DNA of 7,207 nucleotides from Clostridia bacterium. GTDB lineage: Bacteria; Bacillota; Clostridia; Christensenellales; Borkfalkiaceae. The stretch lies in the NCBI GenBank assembly GCA_017631725.1, contig JAGBSS010000160.1:1-7207 (forward strand), read 5' to 3'. The translations under genes were made by a program, and so were the position numbers. Below, piece by piece: positions 1 through 4,791 of this stretch (position 1 is the stretch's first letter; each line of letters opens with the position of its first letter). The notes under the pieces are model-generated. The model had not been told where the DNA came from, ran no database searches, and saw nothing but the letters and a program-made list of their open reading frames with translations.

Positions 1-86
1 CTTGTCAGCGTGATCTCGCAGGGCTCGCGCAAAGCGGAAAGTGCCGCAATCACGGCGGAAAGCTCCATACGGTTATTGGTGGTCAT
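1..86 (-). CDS. rnhA: Ribonuclease HI fragment (both ends missing)
   Basis: Read on the minus strand from 86 down, the frame gives MTTNNRMELSAVIAALSALR followed by EPCEITLT and then runs off the window. TTNNRMEL is the signature around the second catalytic acidic residue of RNase HI, which cleaves the RNA strand of RNA-DNA hybrids; the Glu is encoded at 63-65. The following helix (AVIAALSAL.EPCE) and strand (ITLT) also fit the family. Only about 28 residues are visible: the N-terminal ~45 residues, with the first catalytic Asp, are absent, and the rest lies outside the window. These bases are about 59% GC with codons such as GCG, GAG, CCC and CTG, unlike the AT-rich neighbour. The fragment overlaps the last codons of the truncated peptidase gene, so this is a junction of two gene pieces and probably an assembly chimera. 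Confidence 0.8.
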   Translation of the reverse strand, partial: MTTNNRMELSAVIAALSALREPCEITLT

Positions 87-1309
87 TGAAACTTGTAAAC
101 AGGGCGTAAAATAGATGCATCTATTTCCCCAAAAAGTTCGTTATACACAGAACAAAACAATCTATAATTTTCATTTGCCGACTTTTTAATATCTTGATAA
201 CTAAAATTATATTCAGCGTAATTTTCAAAAAACAAAGCAACGGAAAACTCACATAATCCTTCATCTAAAAAGGCGTGTTCAATGCCGTTATTCCCCACCC
301 CAGATTGCCACCATTGATGAGCCGTTTCGTGTACTGCAACTTCTATTTTCTCAAGGTCTAAAAGTTCATCGCTAATATAGACAAGCCCCGAATATTCCAT
401 ACCCCCTTCTAAAAACTGCGTTTGACAAACGGAAAAACTTTCATAAGGAAACTCTCCAAACCTTTCTTCAAATAAAACTACTGCCTTTTCTACCGCGGAA
501 ATAACTTGAATTGGGTTTTCATCATTTATGAAAAAGTATCTTAAACTTATTCCGTTTAAGTTTTTCTCTATGCACTCAAATTGCTCGGATAAAACAAGGG
601 CAAAAGATTTAAGTTTATTTGCTTTTATGATATAAGTAACCTTTTCGTTTAACTCCTTTTTGTTTATTATTGTTCCGGAATATGCCACGTTAAATTGCTT
701 ATCTACAGTAAATTTCACCAAATAATTACTGCTATCACTATAAAACGGGTCTCCGTTAGAATAATACACGCACTCGTAAAAGCCGTTGTTTGTAATCCCG
801 CAAACAATAGGGTAAAAATCGGCTAAATTTATGCTTTTTTCGGTGATTCCCGTTCTTGAAATAACGTTTGCTAAAACCACCTTAAACTTTATAACAATTT
901 TAATCCGTTCGTTAGGAAAAAGTTCATCTTTTAAATTTACCGACAAAATATTTTGGTCTACCCCCGTTATAGAGTAATCTAACGGCATATTAGCGTTTGC
1001 TACCGATAAAATTTCAATTCCGCCATAACTTTCTCCATTATAATAGGCAGAATAAAAATACTCTTTTGCCACCGCCGTATATTTTGCGTTTTTTCTATAT
1101 GCGTTAGGATATAAATTAAACTTTATCTCCTTTAAACTTTGGCTATAACTATTATAAAAATCCACCGTTTCTTCGCCCGTTAAGATATTGTCGTTTAACT
1201 CGCAGTCTATTTTATATTCTGTAATTGCATCTCTTTTTTCGCACCCAAAGAAAGGACAAACTAAAATAAAAGCAAAGAAAAAACTAAATAACAACCAAAA
1301 TTTTTTCAT
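83..1309 (-). CDS. M1-family (gluzincin) zinc metallopeptidase lipoprotein, C-terminally truncated
   Basis: Predicted cell-surface aminopeptidase-like lipoprotein of 408 residues. Residues 1-22 form a hydrophobic signal ending in FFGC, so Cys23 is a likely lipid-anchored residue. Residues ~30-240 resemble the beta-rich M1 N-terminal domain (LTGEE near 43-47, LYPNAYR at 66-72). The catalytic domain has GGMEYSG (302-308, the GAMEN-type substrate loop) and HETAH at 327-331, with Glu350 exactly 18 residues on, giving the HEXXH-X18-E zinc site. M1 enzymes carry a catalytic Tyr about 61-65 residues after this Glu (Tyr381 and Glu320 in E. coli PepN); here the protein stops 58 residues after it. The end of the gene is therefore missing and the TGA at 83-85 comes from the RNase H-like sequence. 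The start is ATG 1309 with GGAG at 1321-1318, 8 bases upstream; this site lies inside a terminator hairpin. No promoter of its own is evident. Confidence 0.85.
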   Translation of the reverse strand: MKKFWLLFSFFFAFILVCPFFGCEKRDAITEYKIDCELNDNILTGEETVDFYNSYSQSLKEIKFNLYPNAYRKNAKYTAVAKEYFYSAYYNGESYGGIEILSVANANMPLDYSITGVDQNILSVNLKDELFPNERIKIVIKFKVVLANVISRTGITEKSINLADFYPIVCGITNNGFYECVYYSNGDPFYSDSSNYLVKFTVDKQFNVAYSGTIINKKELNEKVTYIIKANKLKSFALVLSEQFECIEKNLNGISLRYFFINDENPIQVISAVEKAVVLFEERFGEFPYESFSVCQTQFLEGGMEYSGLVYISDELLDLEKIEVAVHETAHQWWQSGVGNNGIEHAFLDEGLCEFSVALFFENYAEYNFSYQDIKKSANENYRLFCSVYNELFGEIDASILRPVYKFQ

Positions 1310-1352
1310 AAAAAAATCTCCAAATAAACTGCTTTAATTTATTCGGAGATTT
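1310..1352 (-). terminator. Intrinsic terminator overlapping the Shine-Dalgarno of the M1 peptidase gene
   Basis: On the minus strand a 5' arm at 1352-1338 (AAATCTCCGAATAAA) pairs with a 3' arm at 1328-1314 (TTTATTTGGAGATTT): 15 pairs including one G-U, with a 9-base loop. Seven T follow or close the arm (1316-1310) and run straight into ATG 1309. It begins 18 bases after the stop of the M23 gene, the right place for that gene's terminator. The GGAG in the 3' arm (1321-1318) is also the only ribosome site for the next gene, so the folded form both ends transcription and hides that site. Confidence 0.8.
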
Positions 1353-1370
1353 AAATTTTTATTCTATAAA

Positions 1371-1976
1371 CTACTTGTTTTCTTCTTGAAAATATTTTTC
1401 TGGATCTATGGTTTCGCCATTTTCACTAACTTCAAAATGCAAATGCGCACCCCTTTTATATTCCGTTCTATTACTTACCGAAACGTGCCCTATCGTGTCT
1501 CCCGTTTTAACGCTTTTCCCAACCGGTATAAAGTCAGCATCTTGCAAAGAATTATAAATGGTTTTAAGCCCGTTTCCGTGGTCTATTGTGACTGTGACAC
1601 CCTTAATAAGGTCAGTTTCAACACTTTCTACAATTCCGTCGTAAACGGCTTTTACAGGCGTGCCTTCATCTGCAAAATAATCTATACCCACGTGCGCAGT
1701 ATATCTGTTCATGGTTTCGTTCCACACCATAGTGTATGCATAAGAATCTACCGAAACAGGGTTTTCTACCGGCATAATAAAATAAATTACAGAAGGTTTT
1801 TGCGTTTCGCCAACCACGTCGTCTAATGGTGCATCTACGGTAAGGTCATCGCTTTGTATGTTGTTTAAAACCATAAAGGTCGCAGAAAGACCAACTGCCA
1901 TAACGCATAAAATTAAAATAAGATAAAGTGCGTTTCTTTTAATAAAATTTGATAATCTAACTGAAAATTTTCTCAT
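1371..1976 (-). CDS. Membrane-anchored M23 (LytM) peptidase, SpoIIQ-like
   Basis: 201 residues: short basic N-terminus, one transmembrane helix (about 16-37), a linker to ~65, and an extracytoplasmic M23/LytM domain (about 66-197). All canonical zinc residues are present: His95 and Asp99 (HVGID), and His178 and His180 (HLH), plus His133 in DHGNG. The size, the single N-terminal anchor and the spacing of blocks such as GIDYFADEGTPV, GVTVTIDHGNG, IYNSL and HLHFEV fit SpoIIQ, the forespore protein that binds SpoIIIAH across the intermembrane space during engulfment. B. subtilis SpoIIQ has lost a catalytic His, whereas clostridial versions keep it, as here. Start ATG 1976 has GGAG at 1987-1984 with a 7-base spacer. 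A sigma-F-like promoter lies just upstream, which fits because spoIIQ is a known sigma-F gene. It could instead be a generic M23 endopeptidase; the domain call is firm and the SpoIIQ identity likely. Confidence 0.88.
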   Translation of the reverse strand: MRKFSVRLSNFIKRNALYLILILCVMAVGLSATFMVLNNIQSDDLTVDAPLDDVVGETQKPSVIYFIMPVENPVSVDSYAYTMVWNETMNRYTAHVGIDYFADEGTPVKAVYDGIVESVETDLIKGVTVTIDHGNGLKTIYNSLQDADFIPVGKSVKTGDTIGHVSVSNRTEYKRGAHLHFEVSENGETIDPEKYFQEENK

Positions 1977-1996
1977 ACATTTACTCCTTTTTTAGA

Positions 1997-2025
1997 AATT
2001 GTTTCCTAAAATAAAATCTTTATAC
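1997..2025 (-). promoter_or_regulatory. Sigma-F-like promoter of the M23/SpoIIQ-like gene
   Basis: Minus strand: -35 GTATA at 2025-2021, a 14-base spacer, then GGAAACAATT at 2006-1997. The B. subtilis sigma-F consensus is GYWTA, about 15 bases, GGNRANANTW. Both elements match fully and the spacer is one base short. The start would fall near 1992-1988, giving a leader of about 14 bases that still includes the GGAG at 1987-1984. The assignment rests on consensus match and on the identity of the downstream gene. Confidence 0.55.
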
Positions 2026-2031
2026 CTAATT

Positions 2032-2448
2032 TTAAAAACTTCCGTAAATTATAGGAGTTCCTATAATCATTTCCTTTTCGTACTCTACAATTTGCATACT
2101 TATTTGCTTTCCGTTTACTTTCTTTTTATACTTAAGTTTATTAGAAGAATAATATCTTATCGTAAAATTAGGCATTTCTTCTATAAACTCTTCTTTTAGG
2201 CAGTATTCTTTTTCCACCTGTTGTAAACTAACTTGGCTTTTAGTTAAAGTGCAACTTTCCCCTGTCACCCCTTTAAAAATTAAAAAAAGTTTATTGTCCG
2301 TGTTTCTTTTTATTGCATTAGAATTACTATAACTTGTGTAAAAGGTAATTTTACTTGAAAGTTCGTTTAATTCTGGAGTGACAAAATAAACCAAGGCAAA
2401 TAAAAAGAATAACAAGCAAAAAAACATAGCAAAACCCTTTTTAAACAT
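2032..2448 (-). CDS. Small membrane-anchored protein, possibly YwmB-like
   Basis: 138 residues: FKKGF, then a strongly hydrophobic helix (about 6-23), then an extracytoplasmic domain with two Cys (66 and 83). I do not recognise it with certainty. The C-terminal half (IRYYSSNKL at 97-105, NGKQISMQIVEYE at 112-124, then MIIGTPIIYGSF at the end) resembles the YwmB family, whose members end in a (I/L)GTP-I/V-I...Y/F pattern. In Firmicutes ywmB lies near murA, spoIID and spoIIQ, so the adjacent SpoIIQ-like gene supports the idea. Start ATG 2448 is chosen because AAAAGGAG (2465-2458) lies 9 bases upstream; the in-frame TTG at 2484 has no ribosome site and would add residues encoded by the hairpin. 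The stop is TAA at 2032. The gene is preceded by a sigma-F-like promoter, so forespore expression is likely. The function of YwmB itself is not established. Confidence 0.72.
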   Translation of the reverse strand: MFKKGFAMFFCLLFFLFALVYFVTPELNELSSKITFYTSYSNSNAIKRNTDNKLFLIFKGVTGESCTLTKSQVSLQQVEKEYCLKEEFIEEMPNFTIRYYSSNKLKYKKKVNGKQISMQIVEYEKEMIIGTPIIYGSF

Positions 2449-2482
2449 AAAAAAATACTCCTTTTCGGTAAGGAGTATTTCC
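2449..2482 (-). terminator. Intrinsic terminator whose 3' arm is the next gene's Shine-Dalgarno
   Basis: Minus strand: 5' arm AAATACTCCTT (2480-2470), loop ACCGAA, 3' arm AAGGAGTATTT (2463-2453), 11 perfect pairs, with two possible outer G-U pairs (2482-2481 with 2451-2452). A run of seven T (2455-2449) leads directly into ATG 2448. It lies about 20 bases past the TAG of the 2503-3717 gene and is a textbook terminator for it. The GGAG of the 3' arm is also the ribosome site of the YwmB-like gene, and the 5' arm is also the -10 element of the promoter at 2473-2502. Confidence 0.85.
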
Positions 2483-2502
2483 AATTATAATTTTATTTAT
2501 AC
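2473..2502 (-). promoter_or_regulatory. Sigma-F-like promoter of the YwmB-like gene
   Basis: Minus strand: GTATA at 2502-2498, a 15-base spacer, then GGAAATACTC at 2482-2473. This matches the sigma-F pattern GYWTA-15-GGNRANANTW except for the last base. The -35 lies next to the TAG stop of the upstream gene (2505-2503) and the -10 overlaps the terminator's 5' arm. The predicted start, near 2467-2465, falls in the hairpin loop, so the transcript would carry only the 3' arm with a free GGAG and a leader of about 18 bases. Confidence 0.5.
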
Positions 2503-3717
2503 CTAAATTTTAAAAATGCCCAATTCCCTTAAAAAAGCAGGGCAGTTGCAATAAAATGGAGTATCGCCGAGATAGTTTATCACCTTTTTAATTGCTTCTT
2601 TATTCTTTTTTTCAAAATCTTTTGCACCACCAAGTTGATAGTATGCATTTAATATATTTTCTTCTAACGCTTGAAGATTTTTATAATCTTTAGCAAAAGC
2701 AAAAAGCCTTTCTCTTGCTAATTCCCCATATTTTGCAAAATTTTGATTTTGCTCTTTAAAGTTCTCTAAAATAACTTGGCTATTTACACCTGTTAACAAA
2801 CTAACCTTATCTGCACGGGCAGAGTAATTTTCTATATTAAATAATGGAATATCGCTCACACCAACAAGAGTATAAATTTTTGACAAGGCTAATGCTATGG
2901 CAAGGCTAAAACCCTTATTCGGCTTTTTAACAAGTTTTAGAGCAAAAACATCTGCACCAAAATAAGAAACTTGCTCCATAAGAGATAAAAGTGCTTCTGT
3001 TTTAATTGCAAAACAAACCACGTTTTCTTTAGATAAATTAGAAAAGTCGAAGGATAGCACTAATCTATTGTAAATTCCAATTAGTTTTTCTATTGGCTTT
3101 TTACCGCTTAAAACTCTGTTTATAAGGTAATCGAAAACGGATATAAAACGTGAAAAAGATTTCTCAAAACACTCGTCTAACAATGGGTCTATTATAGAAA
3201 AGTCTATTAATGTAAAAGTGTTTTTCTTAATGTTTATACAATCTAAATTGTCTTCCGTTTTAATAAAAACGTTTTTATTAAACGCACCAGAAAAGTTTGC
3301 CGTGGTTGGAATAAAAATTAAACAAATTTTTTTAACCGTACAAAAATATTGTGCAAAAGGTAAAAGACTGCTATCTGTAACAATTAAAAGCCTTACGTCT
3401 TCTGGAAATTGAAAAAGCCCTGCCGCACTTTCAATGGTTTCTTGTGGCGGAGTAGAATAAACAAAGGAAACAGGTTTAATTTCTAAAGATTTTAAAAATA
3501 AAGTTAATTGCTTTCCAATTTTAGAAAAAGAATCTTCTAAAGAAAGCACCCCAGCCTTTGCATAAGGTGTATTTTTACAAATAAAGTCTTTTAAATTCTC
3601 CTTATAATCGCCAAATTTAATGGCAAACTCGTGTTGTTTATAAAAAGAATCAAACAACTTTTTAATAAAATTTTCCGTTTCTAATTGGCTTTCAAGGCGC
3701 CTAACACTTATATCCAT
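2503..3717 (-). CDS. Degenerate glycerol-1-phosphate dehydrogenase / iron-containing alcohol dehydrogenase-like protein
   Basis: 404 residues, no signal peptide or membrane segment. The order of blocks recalls the dehydroquinate synthase/Fe-ADH superfamily, especially G1PDH (AraM/EgsA): LLIVTDSSLLPFAQYF (110-125) sits where the Gly-rich NAD-binding loop normally is, IFIPTTANFSGAFNK (134-148) equals VPTTxSxDGxxS, LIDFSIID (170-177) equals the v.aD..ii strand, FISVFDYLINR (191-201) carries the Asp ligand position, and the C-terminus TPFYCNCPAFLRELGI resembles the G1PDH end. Key features are missing: the GGG/GSG of the NAD loop, and both His metal ligands. The whole protein has one His (His29), outside the expected sites. 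It is therefore probably not an active metal-dependent dehydrogenase and may be a structural or regulatory pseudoenzyme. Start ATG 3717 follows an in-frame TAG 9 bases upstream and has no Shine-Dalgarno. The family call is inferred by eye. Stop TAG at 2503. Confidence 0.6.
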   Translation of the reverse strand: MDISVRRLESQLETENFIKKLFDSFYKQHEFAIKFGDYKENLKDFICKNTPYAKAGVLSLEDSFSKIGKQLTLFLKSLEIKPVSFVYSTPPQETIESAAGLFQFPEDVRLLIVTDSSLLPFAQYFCTVKKICLIFIPTTANFSGAFNKNVFIKTEDNLDCINIKKNTFTLIDFSIIDPLLDECFEKSFSRFISVFDYLINRVLSGKKPIEKLIGIYNRLVLSFDFSNLSKENVVCFAIKTEALLSLMEQVSYFGADVFALKLVKKPNKGFSLAIALALSKIYTLVGVSDIPLFNIENYSARADKVSLLTGVNSQVILENFKEQNQNFAKYGELARERLFAFAKDYKNLQALEENILNAYYQLGGAKDFEKKNKEAIKKVINYLGDTPFYCNCPAFLRELGIFKI

Positions 3718-3752
3718 AAAAATATACTAACTTAAAAATTGCAAAAAGTCAA
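3718..3752 (-). promoter_or_regulatory. Sigma-A-like promoter of the 2503-3717 gene, possibly leaderless
   Basis: Minus strand: TTGACT at 3752-3747, a 17-base spacer, TAGTAT at 3729-3724. Only six bases (3723-3718) separate the -10 from ATG 3717, so the predicted start is the A of the ATG or a neighbour. There is no purine-rich ribosome site. The -10 matches four of six consensus bases; the alternative TATATT at 3726-3721 would give a 20-base spacer and a start inside the gene. Confidence 0.4.
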
Positions 3753-3832
3753 TAAACGTGCGTAATTTACTTAATTTTGAGCAAAAATATGCCTTTTTTT
3801 GATATTTTAAGCCAAAAATTTTAAATTACCTA

Positions 3833-3861
3833 TTGAAAATGGAATAAAGGTTTGGTATAAT
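3833..3861 (+). promoter_or_regulatory. Sigma-A promoter of hup
   Basis: TTGAAA at 3833-3838, a 17-base spacer, TATAAT at 3856-3861, with an extended -10 TGG at 3853-3855. The start is expected near 3867-3868, giving a leader of about 22 bases. This is one of the two best sigma-A promoters in the window, fitting an abundant nucleoid protein. The rest of the 172-base divergent region (3718-3889) is AT-rich, with no other clear element. Confidence 0.85.
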
Positions 3862-3889
3862 AGAACTATAAAATTGGGGAGGTTCAGTT

Positions 3890-4165
3890 ATGAACAAAAA
3901 CGAATTGATAAGGGCTATTGCAAATAAAGCAAGAATTACTTTAAAAGATGCAGATGCGTATTTCGATGCAGTTATAGATTGCATTTCAGATGCTCTTAAC
4001 GCAAACGAAAAAATTCAAATTTCAGGCTTTGGTTCTTACGAACTAAAATGTAAAGGCGCACGTGATGGCATCAATCCAAAAACAGGCGAAAAAATTAAAG
4101 TAGACGCAACAAAAATTCCAGCATTTAAATTTAGCAAAGCCTATAAAGATTCTTTCAATAAATAA
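3890..4165 (+). CDS. hup: DNA-binding protein HU
   Basis: 91 residues, the normal HU length. HU is a dimeric nucleoid protein that bends and compacts DNA. Visible features: N-terminal helices MNKNELIRAIANKA and DADAYFDAVIDCI, the GFGSYE turn (46-51), the beta-arm with the intercalating Asn-Pro (INPKTGEKI, Pro63), and the C-terminal PAFKFSKAYKD helix. The arm (LKCKGARDGINP, 52-63) is somewhat less basic than the usual ERxARKGRNP type, with Asp at 59. The start is ATG 3890 with GGGGAGG at 3876-3882, spacer 7, which is very strong. It is transcribed alone from its own promoter, divergent from 2503-3717 and convergent with the amidase gene, and ends at a hairpin 12 bases past the stop. Confidence 0.96.
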   Translation: MNKNELIRAIANKARITLKDADAYFDAVIDCISDALNANEKIQISGFGSYELKCKGARDGINPKTGEKIKVDATKIPAFKFSKAYKDSFNK

Positions 4166-4177
4166 CGGACATTTAAA

Positions 4178-4202
4178 ACCTGCCAAACGGCAGGTATTTT
4201 TA
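4178..4202 (+). terminator. Intrinsic terminator of hup, perhaps shared by the convergent amidase gene
   Basis: ACCTGCC (4178-4184), loop AAAC, GGCAGGT (4189-4195), then ATTTTTAT on the plus strand. It lies in the 38 bases between the convergent stop codons (4165 and 4204). On the minus strand the hairpin is followed by only TTTAAA, so termination of the amidase transcript would be weaker. Confidence 0.85.
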
Positions 4203-4203
4203 T

Positions 4204-4701
4204 TTATTCTCTAACACCTAAAATTTTTATACATCTTAAACCTGCATAGTTATACCTATCTAATTTTAGTCCATAAGCATCTTTCGAGTGTGATGCTAAA
4301 AGCGGAATACCATTATCAAACCCTACTATTATAAGTGTATGATAAAAATCAAAGTTTGCATCTCTAAACTGAACGAAATCGCCTATTTCAAGTTCTTTTA
4401 GTCCTACTTCGCTCGCAAACGGGCCACTTTTATTGCCTACGCCTTTAAAATTAGATACTAAAAAATTGTAGAAATACTCCACCCCCGTCCACGCAGGTGC
4501 CCGAAAGGATAAATTTTTATAATACCAGCCCATATTTATGGTATAGTTCATATACGGAGCGCCTTGATAAAGGCATTGAGATGCAAAATTTGTACAATCC
4601 CCACCGATAAAAGAAAAATCGTAGTAATTGCTATTGCGCTTAAACGCCCACTTTTCAGCATATTCTACCGCTAAATTACGATTGTATTTTATAACTCTCA
4701 T
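4204..4701 (-). CDS. Putative amidase-domain (Amidase_6-like) cysteine hydrolase
   Basis: 165 residues that consist almost entirely of one Amidase_6-type domain, a papain-like fold related to NlpC/P60 and CHAP. Characteristic blocks: YNRNLAVEYAEKWAFKRN (6-23), GGDCTNFASQCLYQG (33-47) with the likely catalytic Cys36, WYY (59-61), LEIGDFVQF (104-112), YHTLIIVG (120-127) with the likely His121, and LLASHSKD (134-141). Related proteins are usually larger and often exported to act on cell wall or coat; this one has no signal peptide, membrane helix or extra domain. The start is ATG 4701: an in-frame TAA lies two codons upstream and no Shine-Dalgarno is present, so the mRNA may be leaderless. It has its own promoter just past the tuf terminator and converges with hup. 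The substrate cannot be read from the sequence. Confidence 0.82.
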   Translation of the reverse strand: MRVIKYNRNLAVEYAEKWAFKRNSNYYDFSFIGGDCTNFASQCLYQGAPYMNYTINMGWYYKNLSFRAPAWTGVEYFYNFLVSNFKGVGNKSGPFASEVGLKELEIGDFVQFRDANFDFYHTLIIVGFDNGIPLLASHSKDAYGLKLDRYNYAGLRCIKILGVRE

Positions 4702-4706
4702 AACTT

Positions 4707-4736
4707 ATTATATTAATATGTGATTAAAATTGTAAA
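4707..4736 (-). promoter_or_regulatory. Sigma-A-like promoter giving a probable leaderless amidase mRNA
   Basis: Minus strand: TTTACA at 4736-4731, an 18-base spacer, perfect TATAAT at 4712-4707. Only five bases (4706-4702, AAGTT) separate it from ATG 4701, so the predicted start is at the ATG itself. The -35 begins seven bases past the T-run of the tuf terminator. Confidence 0.6.
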
Positions 4737-4742
4737 AGCAAT

Positions 4743-4770
4743 AAAAAAGCCACCCAATTGGGTGGCTTTA
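4743..4770 (-). terminator. Intrinsic terminator of tuf
   Basis: Minus strand: AAAGCCACCC (4769-4760 side, 10 pairs) loops through AATT into GGGTGGCTTT (4755-4746 side), then continues to a run of six T (4748-4743). It begins 23 bases after the tuf stop. It is the strongest terminator in the window, as expected for a very highly expressed gene. Confidence 0.93.
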
Positions 4771-4791
4771 ATTTATATTTTTGTAAGACTA

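Noticed and set aside
83..1309. The M1 peptidase as a naturally short, complete enzyme
   Set aside because: It ends before the expected catalytic Tyr region, and its stop codon lies within the RNase HI-like sequence.
1978..1980. Out-of-frame ATG four bases before the M23 start, opening a 7-codon frame
   Set aside because: It lies only three bases from the GGAG, too close for efficient use; ATG 1976 has a 7-base spacer and opens the full gene.
1989..2010. Imperfect hairpin (TTTAGGAAA...TTTCTAAA) upstream of the M23 gene as a terminator
   Set aside because: It has a bulge, is all A/T-rich and has no T-run on the minus strand; the sequence is better explained as the sigma-F-like -10.
2482..2484. 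TTG as start of the YwmB-like gene, adding 12 residues
   Set aside because: The added residues are encoded by the terminator hairpin, no ribosome site precedes the TTG, and ATG 2448 has AAAAGGAG at good distance.
2484..2489. Perfect TATAAT in the spacer of the YwmB-like promoter
   Set aside because: No credible -35 at 16-18 bases, and such hexamers are common by chance in this AT-rich stretch; it remains a weak alternative.
3784..3808. Inverted repeat AAAATAT/ATATTTT in the hup divergent region, as an operator
   Set aside because: Only seven A/T pairs with an 11-base gap, not overlapping either core promoter; expected by chance at this composition.
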